Translations under genes and position numbers: made by a program | Shown here: one piece after another, positions 1 through 10,270 of the stretch | Layout: each line of letters begins with the position of its first letter | How positions within the stretch are numbered: the stretch's first letter is position 1 | Origin: Serpens sp035497915 | GTDB taxonomy: Bacteria; Pseudomonadota; Gammaproteobacteria; Pseudomonadales; Pseudomonadaceae | Direction: 5' to 3' | Length of the DNA stretch: 64,000 nt | Assembly: GCF_035497915.1 (NCBI RefSeq) | Contig: NZ_DATJCS010000017.1 | Coordinates: 1-64,000 of the forward strand | The notes under the pieces: generated by a model | What the model saw: only the letters and a program-made list of their open reading frames with translations | What the model was told of the DNA's origin: nothing | Database searches by the model: none

Positions 1-82
1 CGGCCAGCGCCAGGGCTTCGTCCTTGTAGGCCTGGGAATGACGGGTACGAGTTTGCTTCATCGGATTTATGGGTCTTGCCAT
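1..82 (-). CDS. IS3-family transposase OrfA, N-terminal fragment
   Basis: Only the first 27 codons are visible, because the gene continues beyond base 1. The basic N-terminus followed by an AYKDEALALA helix matches the start of the helix-turn-helix DNA-binding subunit (OrfA) of IS3-type transposases, which binds the terminal repeats of the element. The ATG at 82 is preceded by a purine-rich GACGAGG stretch usable as a ribosome binding site; the ATG at 61 is an alternative. Nothing shows whether the rest of the transposase is intact. It reads in the same direction as the rml genes. Confidence 0.55.
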   Translation of the reverse strand, partial: MARPINPMKQTRTRHSQAYKDEALALA

Positions 83-122
83 GGTTCACCTCGTCGCAGT
101 TTATCGCTTAACGGGGTGTCCA
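1..122 (-). mobile_element. End of an IS3-like insertion sequence, cut by the window edge
   Basis: On the minus strand an ATG at 82 (or 61) opens a reading frame that runs off the left edge. It starts MARPINPMKQTRTRHS and continues with a QAYKDEALALA segment, which resembles the N-terminus of IS3-family OrfA helix-turn-helix proteins. Upstream of it, the bases read inward from 122 (TGGACACCCCGTTAAGCG) look like a terminal inverted repeat beginning with TG, as IS3 elements have. That end lies about 24 bases after the rmlD stop. Family assignment is by resemblance of 27 residues only. Target duplication and the other end lie outside the window. Confidence 0.6.
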
Positions 123-145
123 CTGGAACTGGGCAAGATCAGCCC

Positions 146-1021
146 TCACGACAGCTCGGCCAAAACCGCTTCCAACTCGACTCGCCAATCCGCAGGTTCA
201 ATACCATGAGCCTGCCGAAGCAACGAACAATCCAGCACCGAGCTGGCCGGTCGCCTGGCCGGAGTTGGATACTGCGCGGTGGTGATGGCATGCACAACGG
301 GCTGCCGCGCCAGCACTCCGGCCTGCTGGGCCTGCTGGAAGATCTCCACGGCAAATGCATGCCAGGAGCACGCCGGCGTGCCGCTGTAGTGATACAGCCC
401 CCAACGCAACTTGCCCTCTAGCCGGTACTGCTCCGCCAATGCCCACAGGGCCCGGGCAATACTGGCTGCGGAGGTTGGGCAACCTTGCTGGTCCGCCACC
501 ACCGAAAGCTCGCTCCGCTCGCGCCCCAGCCGCAGCATGGTTTTCACGAAGTTGTTGCCGTGGGCGCCAAATACCCAACTGGTCCGCAGGATCAGATGCC
601 GGGAACAGGCATCAGCCAACGCCTGCTCGCCAGCCAGCTTGCTGGCACCGTACACACCGGTCGGGCCCGTGGAATCACTTTCCCGGTAGGGCGTTGTGGC
701 ATCGCCGGCAAACACATAGTCGGTGGAAATATGCAGCACGGGAATGCCCAGTTGCTCGGCGGCACGCCCCAGGTTTGCAGGGCCGTCCCGGTTTACCGCA
801 TAGGCACGCCCGGGTTCGGACTCGGCCTTATCGACTGCCGTATAGGCTGCCGCGTTGATGATCAACTGCGGCCGCAAGCGATCAATTTCCCGCCCTACTG
901 CCGAGGCATCGCCGATATCCAGTTCAGTTGAACCCAGGCCAACCACTTCGCAACCTTCGGGCGCCAGACGCAACAGCTCGTAACCCACCTGACCACGAGC
1001 GCCAGTTATCAGTACCCGCAT
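146..1021 (-). CDS. rmlD: dTDP-4-dehydrorhamnose reductase
   Basis: This 291-residue enzyme makes the last step of dTDP-L-rhamnose synthesis, reducing dTDP-6-deoxy-L-lyxo-4-hexulose with NAD(P)H in the cytosol. The Rossmann motif GARGQVG is at residues 7-13, the STDYVFAG block at 99-106, and the short-chain dehydrogenase pair Tyr124/Lys128 is in YGASK. Its length is normal for the family. It begins 3 bases after the rmlC stop and is the last gene of the rml set and of the polysaccharide operon; 24 bases beyond its stop an insertion-sequence end begins. The base composition is GC-rich like the rest of the genome, unlike the genes from 3.4 to 11.1 kb. Confidence 0.95.
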   Translation of the reverse strand: MRVLITGARGQVGYELLRLAPEGCEVVGLGSTELDIGDASAVGREIDRLRPQLIINAAAYTAVDKAESEPGRAYAVNRDGPANLGRAAEQLGIPVLHISTDYVFAGDATTPYRESDSTGPTGVYGASKLAGEQALADACSRHLILRTSWVFGAHGNNFVKTMLRLGRERSELSVVADQQGCPTSAASIARALWALAEQYRLEGKLRWGLYHYSGTPACSWHAFAVEIFQQAQQAGVLARQPVVHAITTAQYPTPARRPASSVLDCSLLRQAHGIEPADWRVELEAVLAELS

Positions 1022-1024
1022 CGC

Positions 1025-1561
1025 TTACCTCTCCAACAGCTGGCGCAGGCTCGGGTTCTGCTGGTCCTTGGCGGACAGTTGCGGTGTGTCGATCGGCCAC
1101 GGAATACCCACCTCAGGATCATTCCAGAGCAGCCCGCCTTCATCCTCGGGGAAGTACAGATCGGTGCACTTGTAACAGAAGTCGGCAACGTCACTGAGCA
1201 CACAGAAACCATGGGCATAGCCCGGTGGAACCCAGAGCTGGCGGTGGTTCTCGTCGTTCAGTTCGACGCCCACATACTGCCCGCAGGTTGGCGATGCCGG
1301 ATCAATATCCACGGCTACGTCGTACACCGCCCCACGGGCCACGCTGACCAGCTTGCCCTGCGGACGAGACTTCTGGAAATGCAGCCCACGCAGAACCCCC
1401 CGCTGCGAGCGAGAATGGTTGTCCTGAACGAACGGCAGATCGATCCCCGCCTCGCGATAGCGCTCGACCTGGAACGTTTCCAGAAAGAACCCGCGATGAT
1501 CCCCAAATACGTTGGGCTCAATGATCAGCACCCCGGGAAGCTTCGTTTCAATAACCTTCAA
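1025..1561 (-). CDS. rmlC: dTDP-4-dehydrorhamnose 3,5-epimerase
   Basis: This 178-residue cupin-fold enzyme epimerises C3 and C5 of dTDP-4-keto-6-deoxyglucose, the third step to dTDP-L-rhamnose. The family core RGVLRGLHFQ contains the catalytic base His61, and the FCYKCTDLY segment holds the expected active-site Tyr130. WVPPGYAHGF (about 110-119) is another family signature. The length is typical. It lies between rmlA and rmlD. A 94-base gap with a GTAGGGCCGG-type palindrome separates it from rmlA upstream, whereas rmlD follows after 3 bases. Confidence 0.95.
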   Translation of the reverse strand: MKVIETKLPGVLIIEPNVFGDHRGFFLETFQVERYREAGIDLPFVQDNHSRSQRGVLRGLHFQKSRPQGKLVSVARGAVYDVAVDIDPASPTCGQYVGVELNDENHRQLWVPPGYAHGFCVLSDVADFCYKCTDLYFPEDEGGLLWNDPEVGIPWPIDTPQLSAKDQQNPSLRQLLER

Positions 1562-1599
1562 AACTGTACTCCTGCCCGCGACGAAGCCGGCGTCGTCAC

Positions 1600-1625
1600 C
1601 TGTAGGGCCGGGTTATCCCGGCCGA
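1600..1625. repeat. GTAGGGCCGG-type palindrome between rmlA and rmlC
   Basis: The bases around 1600-1625 read CTGTAGGGCCGGGTTATCCC followed by GGCC, a short hairpin (GGCCGGG / CCCGGCC). The same pattern recurs at 33797, 38404, 41452, 49139 and 51990. Here it sits inside the rml operon, where it could affect mRNA stability between rmlA and rmlC. Confidence 0.7.
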
Positions 1626-1655
1626 TGGAGCCGAATCCCCATACAACCCGACCGC

Positions 1656-2530
1656 TCAGAGAGCGGGCGGCATCACCAACAACCGCTGCAAATACTGCCC
1701 ATACCCCGTCTTGCTCAAGGCTTCAGCCTGTCGGACCAGCTGCTCCTTGCTCAGCCACCCCTGGTGGTAGGCAATTTCCTCCAGGCACGCCACCTTCAAC
1801 CCCTGTCGCGCCTCGATGGTCTGCACGAAGTGGCTGGCCTCCATCAGCGAATCATGGGTACCGGTATCCAGCCAGGCAAAGCCGCGACCCAACAGGCTGA
1901 CATGCAGATCACCGCGCTGGAGGTAGGCGTTGTTCACATCGGTGATCTCCAGCTCGCCACGTGGCGAGGGCTTCACCTGCTTGGCGATTTCCACCACCGA
2001 GTTGTCGTAGAAATACAGCCCGGTAACCGCATAGTTGGATCTGGGCGCCTTGGGCTTCTCCTCAATGGAGACAGCCTTGCCACTGGCATCGAACTCAACG
2101 ACCCCGAAGCGTTCGGGATCGGTCACGTGATAGCCGAACACGGTGGCGCCATTCTTGCGGCTGGCAGCCTCGCGCAGCATGGCGCTGAAACCGTAGCCGT
2201 AGAAGATGTTGTCACCGAGGATCAGGCAAACGCTGCTGTCGCCGATGAACTCCTCGCCGATCAGGAATGCCTGGGCCAGCCCATCCGGCGAAGGCTGCTC
2301 GGCATAACTCAAGGAAATGCCGAAATCCGAACCATCGCCGAGCAACTTGCGAAAGTTCGGCAGATCGTCGGGGGTGGAGATCACCAGGATCTCACGGATC
2401 CCGGCCAGCATCAGCACTGACAACGGGTAGTAGATCATCGGCTTGTCGTAGATCGGCAACAGCTGCTTGGACACGCCGCGCGTGATCGGATGCAGACGGG
2501 TGCCAGAGCCGCCGGCCAGAATGATGCCCT

Positions 2531-2534
<4 letters not shown>
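1656..2534 (-). CDS. rmlA: Glucose-1-phosphate thymidylyltransferase
   Basis: This 292-residue enzyme joins dTTP and glucose-1-phosphate to give dTDP-glucose, the first step of rhamnose supply. The nucleotidyltransferase signature GGSGTRLHP lies near the N-terminus (residues 8-16), followed by KQLLPIYDKP. I chose ATG 2534, which overlaps the rmlB stop by four bases (ATGA). A longer frame to 2591 would add 19 residues without family resemblance and run into rmlB. Length agrees with RmlA. The overlap suggests translational coupling to rmlB. Confidence 0.95.
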
Positions 2535-3595
<1,061 letters not shown>

Positions 3596-3648
3596 AACAA
3601 ACCTGTCAATATTTAAAAACAAAAAATGCAAGTAGAAAAACCAACCCT

Positions 3649-5052
3649 TTAGATTCTCCCATACTTATCGTCGAAACGAACGATATCATCTTCACCCAAA
3701 TACGATCCGGATTGGACCTCAATCACTTCAAGGGGGATCACCCCAGGATTTTCCAAGGAGTGAACCTGCCCAACAGGTATATACGTAGACTGATTTTCGG
3801 CAACCAAATATGTATTATCACCATTAGTCACCTTGGCAGTTCCACTGACCACAATCCAATGTTCAGCCCGATGGTGGTGCATTTGAACTGAGAGCTTTGC
3901 ACCTGGGTTAACTGTAATCCGTTTAACCTGATAGCGATGACCATTGTCGACAGCTTCATAGACACCCCAAGGCCGATATACCTCTCGATGATTGAGATGC
4001 TCATTGCGATCTTCCGCCTTTAGCCGCTCCACAATCATTCTAACGTCTTGGACTTCCGATTTCCTCGCTACGAGAACGGCGTCTTTCGTCTCGACAACCA
4101 CTAGGTCATCGACCCCCAAAGTTGTGATTAGACGGCTGTCACCATGCACATACGAATTAGTCGTCTTGATGCCTATCACATCACCCTTGAAGACGTTGCC
4201 GGCCTCGTCTTTTATACCTACATCCCAAAGCGCCGACCAAGAGCCGATATCACTCCAGCCCGCATCCAAAGGAACCATCACCGCCTCAGTCGTTCTCTCC
4301 ATAACTGCATAATCAATCGATTTATCGGGGCAAGCCAAAAAAGCCTTACTATCAATACGAGTGAAATGCATATCTTGGGTACCGCCTGCCAAAGCACTCC
4401 TGCATGCTGCCAGAATTTCAGGGTGAAAACGCTCCAGCTCCGCAAGGTAGCGACTAGCCCGAAACATAAACATCCCGCTATTCCATAGGTGATTCCCGCC
4501 ACGCAAATATTCTTGCGCTGTATGTATATCGGGCTTTTCTACGAAACGACTTACAGCAAATCCGGCCCCAACCGGAGCACCCTTTTCAATGTAGCCATAG
4601 CCTGTTTCGGGATGCGTTGGTACGACCCCAAAAGTAACTAGCTTGCCTGCTTCCGCCAAAACTTGGGCAGCACGAACGCTGACGTGGAACGCGGCTACAT
4701 CTTGAATCAAATGATCAGCAGCCAGCACCAGAAGGATTGGATCACCCACCTCGACGGCCTGCAATGCAGCTAAAGCAATTGCCGGAGCAGTATTCCTACC
4801 TGCCGGTTCTAGCATAATGGCGGCTTGCTCCATACCCAGCTGACGGAGCTGCTCGGCTGCTAAAAAACGGTGTTGTTCATTACATATTAAGCAGGGCGGG
4901 GAGATATCGAGCCCCTGCAAACGAATTATTGCGGCCTGGAGCATAGATTTCCCCATTTCGCCCAACTCCAAAAATTGCTTCGGATTGAGATGGCGCGACA
5001 GAGGCCATAGCCGCGAACCGGAACCACCAGCCATAATGATTGGGTAAATCAT
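3649..5052 (-). CDS. manC: Mannose-1-phosphate guanylyltransferase / mannose-6-phosphate isomerase
   Basis: This 467-residue bifunctional type II enzyme makes GDP-mannose from mannose-1-phosphate and GTP, and the C-terminal domain may isomerise fructose-6-P to mannose-6-P. The N-terminal signature GGSGSRLWPLSR is at residues 9-20 with PKQF just after. The C-terminal cupin shows QMHHHRAEHW near residue 388. The length matches AlgA/ManC/WbpW proteins. It is AT-rich compared with the rml genes. No GDP-mannose-modifying enzyme (Gmd, Rmd, Fcl) is in the window, so its product is probably used as mannose, unless such genes lie elsewhere. Confidence 0.92.
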   Translation of the reverse strand: MIYPIIMAGGSGSRLWPLSRHLNPKQFLELGEMGKSMLQAAIIRLQGLDISPPCLICNEQHRFLAAEQLRQLGMEQAAIMLEPAGRNTAPAIALAALQAVEVGDPILLVLAADHLIQDVAAFHVSVRAAQVLAEAGKLVTFGVVPTHPETGYGYIEKGAPVGAGFAVSRFVEKPDIHTAQEYLRGGNHLWNSGMFMFRASRYLAELERFHPEILAACRSALAGGTQDMHFTRIDSKAFLACPDKSIDYAVMERTTEAVMVPLDAGWSDIGSWSALWDVGIKDEAGNVFKGDVIGIKTTNSYVHGDSRLITTLGVDDLVVVETKDAVLVARKSEVQDVRMIVERLKAEDRNEHLNHREVYRPWGVYEAVDNGHRYQVKRITVNPGAKLSVQMHHHRAEHWIVVSGTAKVTNGDNTYLVAENQSTYIPVGQVHSLENPGVIPLEVIEVQSGSYLGEDDIVRFDDKYGRI

Positions 5053-5107
5053 ACTATTGGTGCCCTATCTCTAAAGAAAAAAATAATAGCTTCAAAAGCA
5101 TAATAAG

Positions 5108-6247
5108 CTATGAGTCTTTTTTACTACCCATCGGATGCCAGGCAGATAGAAGAACTTCGTATTCGTGTAAAATACTTTCCCAGGTAAAACATTCGTTAAA
5201 CCTGGCGCGACTAGCATCTTTCATATTTTTTATTGAAATATCATCCACCGCCAACATTCGCTCAAATAGCGAAGCAAGACTAGTCTCATCTTTAAAATAA
5301 AGGGCGCCCGAACCAGAGACCCACCGATTAAATGGATTGTCATGTGCAATAATTGCACACCCTGCCCCCAAGGCTTCAACTAAAGATGGATTAGTCCCGC
5401 CAACACGATGCCCATGCAGGTAAAATCGACTAAAAAAACGTAAAGCCTGAATAACTGCCGAGTCATAGATAGCGCCAGGAAAGATAACCTCATCACTGGC
5501 GGCTTCCACCACCAAACGATGAAACTCATTGACGCCTGGAGTAAAATTCCCCAAAACTATCAACTTATGATCTCGTCGTTGACGACTAAACGCCCGCACC
5601 ATTTCTAGAAACGAATTTTCAGGTTCCGGGCGAGCAATAATCACGGAGAATTGATCAGGTTCTACCCCAAACCGTTTAAGAATTTCAACATCGGCAAAGC
5701 GAATTTCATCTCCACCATAGGGGATCATAGAAATTTTCGATCCATGTACACGCGTAGCCAAGTGCTCTTTTATTTTGGGATGATCGGCCACGAGATGATT
5801 GCCTATCCAGCAGCCTAGACGCTCATTAATCCAGAACCAAGCTTTTGCCAATGCCCCCCATTTTTCGCGCCGCCACTCAATTCCATCCATGTTAATTATA
5901 TTGATCTGTCCTTTCAATCGCTGAAAAGCATTAAAAATAGCCGTATTATATCCCAGCGTTAAAAATAACCCATCGCTTTTTAGTGCATGTAGAATAGCAC
6001 GAAGATCAAATAGGACAGTGCCAAGCGCACCAGTTTGTTTCACAGGAACATGAATACGGTGAATATTTCGCCATTTGCTTTCAGTAATATTCCCGACACC
6101 TTCCTCTTGACAATAAACAGTTACGCTCCATCCTCGGGCCACCAGATGAAGCGCTAGGCGCTCAGCAAAAGTCTCGAATCCACCATGCGATGCGGGTATA
6201 CCGCGAATCCCTAATATAGATAATTTCAACTTCAAGCCCGGTACCAT
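5108..6247 (-). CDS. GT4-type glycosyltransferase with DUF1972 domain, probable rhamnosyltransferase
   Basis: This 379-residue protein begins with the DUF1972 signature IRGIPASHGGFETFAE (residues 14-29), typical of Cps2T/RfaB-like transferases that often transfer rhamnose. The C-terminal half has a GT1/GT4 sugar-nucleotide block GGTNPSLVEALGAG at about 280-293. It would act on the cytosolic face of the inner membrane, adding a sugar to the lipid-linked repeat unit. The presence of dTDP-rhamnose genes nearby supports rhamnose as donor sugar, but that is inference. Its ATG directly follows the TGA of the upstream glycosyltransferase (TGAATG), so the two are probably co-translated. It is AT-rich. 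Confidence 0.85.
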   Translation of the reverse strand: MVPGLKLKLSILGIRGIPASHGGFETFAERLALHLVARGWSVTVYCQEEGVGNITESKWRNIHRIHVPVKQTGALGTVLFDLRAILHALKSDGLFLTLGYNTAIFNAFQRLKGQINIINMDGIEWRREKWGALAKAWFWINERLGCWIGNHLVADHPKIKEHLATRVHGSKISMIPYGGDEIRFADVEILKRFGVEPDQFSVIIARPEPENSFLEMVRAFSRQRRDHKLIVLGNFTPGVNEFHRLVVEAASDEVIFPGAIYDSAVIQALRFFSRFYLHGHRVGGTNPSLVEALGAGCAIIAHDNPFNRWVSGSGALYFKDETSLASLFERMLAVDDISIKNMKDASRARFNECFTWESILHEYEVLLSAWHPMGSKKDS

Positions 6248-7390
6248 TCAGAGTGAGAAATACTTTCTATACGAATCAGCAAGAATCTCAGCAGAGACTC
6301 TCCAATCAAATTTATCGATATGCTTTAAACCGCAAGAGCGCAACTGATCGACTTTAATTTCTCCTGATAAAATTCTTTTCATCCCATTAGCTATGCTCTC
6401 TACATCTAGTGGGTCTACGAGCTCCGCAGCTCTGCCTGCCACTTCAATTAACGAAGTGGTGCTGCTCGTGATGACTGGAACGCCGCTAGCTAAGGCCTCG
6501 ACTACCGGCATTCCAAATCCTTCAGCAATGGCAGGAAAAACAAAAAGCCTGGCATTCCGGAGCAGGATTGGCAATACATCGTCGTTGACATTTTCTAGAA
6601 AAATTACCTTAGCTGAAATGCCAAACTTTTCTGCAGCCGCAAGCGCTGAATCATAGCCAAAATCCTTTTGGCCAACGCAAACAAGCGGAGGAGCGTTTTC
6701 TCCGATCTTCGAATACGCCTCAATCAAGCGCAAGTGATTTTTTCTCGGCTCTAGCCTGCCAATTGTCAAAATATAATTAGACGAGACAAGACCAAATTTC
6801 GCCAGCACGCCTTCCGGATCTATATTCTTATCAGGATGAAATCGACTGCGATCCACACCGTTATAAATAACTTTAATTTTCTCAGGGCTTATTGAGTAGC
6901 AACGCGAAATTTCCGACCTGGAATACTCGCTTACCGTAAATAATAATTTAGAGTTCCGCGCGGCGTACCTAAACAAAAATTTTGACTGCCACGTGAACAA
7001 CTTTGGAAAATACTCCGGATGGGTTTCAAAGAGAACATCATGTATTGTACAAGCGCAATCACCCAGTGGATAAATAGGAATTCTATACTGGGTGTGAAGC
7101 AGAGATATTTTATTTTTAAACCTAAGCCATGGCAGCTTAATGAAAAGCCTAACAACTCCAGAACAGGGCCGCATGCGCACTAAAGTTACATTACCCCTAT
7201 TAAACTCTGGATGCTCGCTCAGTAGATTTTCAACCTTATCCAGAAAAAAGAAGAAGCGAACTTCTGGCAAAATGCAAACAACCAATTTAAACAATGCTAT
7301 TACATGACTTCTGCTCCCCTGATAAATACCATCGTAAGCATGGAAATCCACTCCAACGGAAGGGCTTATTTTTTTTGTGGAATCTTTCAT
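6248..7390 (-). CDS. GT4-family glycosyltransferase, probable mannosyl- or rhamnosyltransferase
   Basis: This 380-residue protein has the C-terminal GT4 features: IGRLEPRKNHLRLIEAY near residues 212-228 and the E-x7-E motif EGFGMPVVE near 291-299. The N-terminal half (IHDVLFETHPEYFP and FTVSEYSRSEI) resembles the mannosyltransferase group that includes WbdB/WbpY-like enzymes. With manC in the operon, GDP-mannose is a plausible donor; the linkage cannot be read from sequence. It follows wzy after 18 bases and abuts the next transferase. It is AT-rich, as is its whole neighbourhood. Confidence 0.85.
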   Translation of the reverse strand: MKDSTKKISPSVGVDFHAYDGIYQGSRSHVIALFKLVVCILPEVRFFFFLDKVENLLSEHPEFNRGNVTLVRMRPCSGVVRLFIKLPWLRFKNKISLLHTQYRIPIYPLGDCACTIHDVLFETHPEYFPKLFTWQSKFLFRYAARNSKLLFTVSEYSRSEISRCYSISPEKIKVIYNGVDRSRFHPDKNIDPEGVLAKFGLVSSNYILTIGRLEPRKNHLRLIEAYSKIGENAPPLVCVGQKDFGYDSALAAAEKFGISAKVIFLENVNDDVLPILLRNARLFVFPAIAEGFGMPVVEALASGVPVITSSTTSLIEVAGRAAELVDPLDVESIANGMKRILSGEIKVDQLRSCGLKHIDKFDWRVSAEILADSYRKYFSL

Positions 7391-7408
7391 CGATGCCTCG
7401 GTCCTTAA

Positions 7409-8794
7409 CTATTCTTGACGCAAAACCGTACGCTCCGGCAAGAAAGCCGTAGCCAGCAGCAGAATAACGAAATAATGCACCCCCATATCAGGGACATCAG
7501 TGCCTGTCATTTGAATTAAAAAGCCTACCAAGAACATAAGCCCGAACATAGTCCTTTTGAATAAAAGTTCAAAAAGAGAAAGTATGAAGAAGATAAAGCC
7601 CAGAAAACCAACCTCTGCCATTTGAATATAAATGAAAGCATCCGAGACTTTTTTATAATACACCTCACCAACAAGCACATTTCTGTCTATCAAATCGGAT
7701 TTTAGAAAGCCAATACCTCGCCCCAAGGGATTTTCAAAGAAAGAATTAATGGAGTAATCCTTAAAGCCACCCCGTTGAGAAAGTGCATTTCCATCTTCGG
7801 ACAATATATTAAAAGAACTCAACGTTTTTTTTGCCTCATCCCCCCCAAACATTGAATATGAGACAATAGAGATAACACCCACCAAGAATAATCCCAACAA
7901 TCTAAAAACTACACTAGGTAATGTTTTTGAGTGATATAGGGATGCTCCCAAGATCACGCAGGCCCAAAGCACCATCGCGCCTCTTGACATACTTAGTATC
8001 ACGGCAAGCGAAGCAATAATGATATCGATCTTTTTAAATTTATAATCTGGACTAACTATGGCAATCAATAGATACAAAACGCCAAATATTCCTTGTATTC
8101 TAAAATCCCAAAAAGGCCCCAGCATACGTGGGATACCAAATAAGACTAAAGACTGACCCTCAACCGGCTTAGAAAAAACGTCCCCGCTTGCAAGCAGATC
8201 ATAAGATAGATCCAAATAATTTTCCGTGAAATACAAAAAAATCGCCGTCAAAAACAAGAATCTAAAAAACAAGATAAGCTCTTTTCCTTGAAGCGGGCCT
8301 TTTAAAAAAACTAGCGTTCCGAATAGCATTAGCATCGGCACAACCCTAGGAAAAAAGTACTGAGCACTCGTTAAAGGGCTGGGCAACATGTAGATAAGCA
8401 GAAATATTATATAAATAGCAGTAAGCCAATACTTACGAAAAAGCTTAACCTCGAAGGAGCACCTGCTAACACTGAAGTTTCTTAATAAATATAATGCTAG
8501 CGGCAAATATCCAGAAAGAAAATTGAATAAACTATACGCAGCGGAATTTCCGAATACAATAAACCCATTCAGACATTTCGAAAAGACAATCAGAAACACC
8601 ACAGGGTAGAATTTGTTATTTATTAGTAAAATCCAATAAGAAGAGAATAGTATTATGGCATTTAAGATGGGCGCTAGCGGCTTGTGGATATATAAGCTAG
8701 CGTAGCTTAAACAGAAAAGAGAGATATATAAAAAAAACCACGGCGCGCGGAACACTGGCCGCGCACCCTGAAGCGGCAAAGAATCGTTAGTCAT
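7409..8794 (-). CDS. wzy: O-antigen polymerase-like membrane protein
   Basis: This 461-residue, very hydrophobic protein has roughly ten to twelve predicted membrane segments along its whole length. One large hydrophilic loop at about residues 310-390 carries SQRGGFKDYSINSFFENPLG, followed by RGIGF. That loop (Arg, then NPLGxGxGF) is typical of the Wzy_C/O-antigen ligase superfamily. Wzy joins undecaprenyl-linked repeat units on the periplasmic side. Wzy proteins have low sequence conservation, so the call rests on topology, this loop and context. A WaaL-type ligase is the alternative but is less likely inside a repeat-unit operon. Start ATG 8794 overlaps the upstream transferase stop by four bases. 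Confidence 0.75.
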   Translation of the reverse strand: MTNDSLPLQGARPVFRAPWFFLYISLFCLSYASLYIHKPLAPILNAIILFSSYWILLINNKFYPVVFLIVFSKCLNGFIVFGNSAAYSLFNFLSGYLPLALYLLRNFSVSRCSFEVKLFRKYWLTAIYIIFLLIYMLPSPLTSAQYFFPRVVPMLMLFGTLVFLKGPLQGKELILFFRFLFLTAIFLYFTENYLDLSYDLLASGDVFSKPVEGQSLVLFGIPRMLGPFWDFRIQGIFGVLYLLIAIVSPDYKFKKIDIIIASLAVILSMSRGAMVLWACVILGASLYHSKTLPSVVFRLLGLFLVGVISIVSYSMFGGDEAKKTLSSFNILSEDGNALSQRGGFKDYSINSFFENPLGRGIGFLKSDLIDRNVLVGEVYYKKVSDAFIYIQMAEVGFLGFIFFILSLFELLFKRTMFGLMFLVGFLIQMTGTDVPDMGVHYFVILLLATAFLPERTVLRQE

Positions 8795-10128
8795 CCGCCT
8801 AAGCCCAGCAGTTTAATAAAAGAATCAGCAACATTTTTTATGTTATCAGGATCCACACAAGAAGGATCGGAGTTGGGATCCCCAATTTTCCCACAGAAAC
8901 TATTAGAAACTATATAATTCTTAACTTCACAATCATTGCCAGCTTCAAGCTCAACCTCAAGCAAACTAGAAGTTCTCAATAGCTCCAGATCCAGTTTTTT
9001 GCACATCGAAAATTTGTTGAAAAAACATGGCGAAAAAGTAAGCGCTTTAACTCCAAGAAGCGCCGCTTCGTAAGCAACTGTTCCCGAAACAGTTATAACA
9101 AAATTTGCATTCCTTATCAAAGAATGGGAGTCCTCTTTTGGATCTATCAGGATAACATCAGCGAGTCTCGATATATTTCGGTAAAAAGCTAAAGATCGAT
9201 CTCCTATGGCATTAGAGTGCTCTTTAACAAGCAATTTCCAGCCATCTGGGAGACCCCTCCACACGTTTAATATATTGGAAAATTGGTCGTCATAATACCG
9301 ACCGATTACGTCAATAGAAGCTTCGGGCTGTTTGTGTAACGCGATAAATATGTATTTTTGCCGAGAAAGCTGTTCAGTGAACTTGTAAAAATTAACAAAT
9401 CGAATCAAATCTCTATTCAACTCCTCGGAAGCATTTTTCCGAAAGGATACCCAACGACTTACTGTCACAGTGGGATCAAGTGGATCTATATTTTCGCGAG
9501 TGATGTACCTCCGAACTCTATCTACTCTCGATTTAAAACTACGAGCCGCACTTACTCTTTTATCATTAATTTTCAGGTAATCCGGCTTAGCCACCTCGAA
9601 AGATACTTGCTCCCCTCTATAATTTAATGATGAACCCACCTCATAAAATTCAGATTGATACTCGTCTTTAAAGAATGCAAACCTTCCGTTAGGAATACGA
9701 ATGGTGTGCGGACACAAATATTGGGCACCCATATCTTTATTGCAATCCAATAATCTATGAAACAGAATTTCATGCGCCCACGTAGTCTCTCCAAACACAA
9801 ACTTAATACAATTTTCTTTTACAAAGTCGGAGAACGGCTTTTGGATATTTCTCAAATAATCTTTTGCCCACCGACCCTCGTAACGCAATACGCGATCCCC
9901 ATAAATAAGTTCATTTAATTTAAATTCACTGATAATTGGTTGCCGAGACTTGCTATTTAGCTTGTTTATGTAGAGGATTCTTTCTTTTGGGTAGTGATTG
10001 CATAGAAAATCAAAAAGCTTGCGATTAACCACGATCCAGAAAATATTTACATCTTGCTTTTCAAGACACTTTGCAACCTCATGAAAAAAATAAGTCTTAT
10101 AAAAGTTCGCAACGAAACAGATATTCAT
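8791..10128 (-). CDS. KpsC/KpsS-like surface-carbohydrate transferase, candidate pseudaminyltransferase
   Basis: This 445-residue protein is not hydrophobic. It has a C-terminal block VKEHSNAIGDRS (about 299-311), then DSHSLIRNANFVITVSGT and VAYEAALLGVKAL (about 343-358). That pattern (a basic/His loop, then a Ser-Gly-Thr glycine-rich loop and an E..L.G..... segment) is shared with capsule synthesis proteins of the KpsC/KpsS type, which transfer Kdo from CMP-Kdo. Pseudaminic acid is likewise a CMP-activated 3-deoxy sugar acid, and this is the first intact gene after the pse genes. A Pse transfer role is therefore a reasonable inference, not a demonstrated one. It is AT-rich and overlaps wzy by four bases. 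Confidence 0.55.
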   Translation of the reverse strand: MNICFVANFYKTYFFHEVAKCLEKQDVNIFWIVVNRKLFDFLCNHYPKERILYINKLNSKSRQPIISEFKLNELIYGDRVLRYEGRWAKDYLRNIQKPFSDFVKENCIKFVFGETTWAHEILFHRLLDCNKDMGAQYLCPHTIRIPNGRFAFFKDEYQSEFYEVGSSLNYRGEQVSFEVAKPDYLKINDKRVSAARSFKSRVDRVRRYITRENIDPLDPTVTVSRWVSFRKNASEELNRDLIRFVNFYKFTEQLSRQKYIFIALHKQPEASIDVIGRYYDDQFSNILNVWRGLPDGWKLLVKEHSNAIGDRSLAFYRNISRLADVILIDPKEDSHSLIRNANFVITVSGTVAYEAALLGVKALTFSPCFFNKFSMCKKLDLELLRTSSLLEVELEAGNDCEVKNYIVSNSFCGKIGDPNSDPSCVDPDNIKNVADSFIKLLGLGG

Positions 10129-10270
10129 AGCTATACGCCCAGCTATATTAATGGAATTTCATATGTTACAGGACTACAAATTAATTATGAACTTCAGCGC
10201 ATCTGGGACTTAATCTCCCAAAAAATCGTCCCCATGCAGGTAACAGCCAGACGAATCTATATTTAATCTA

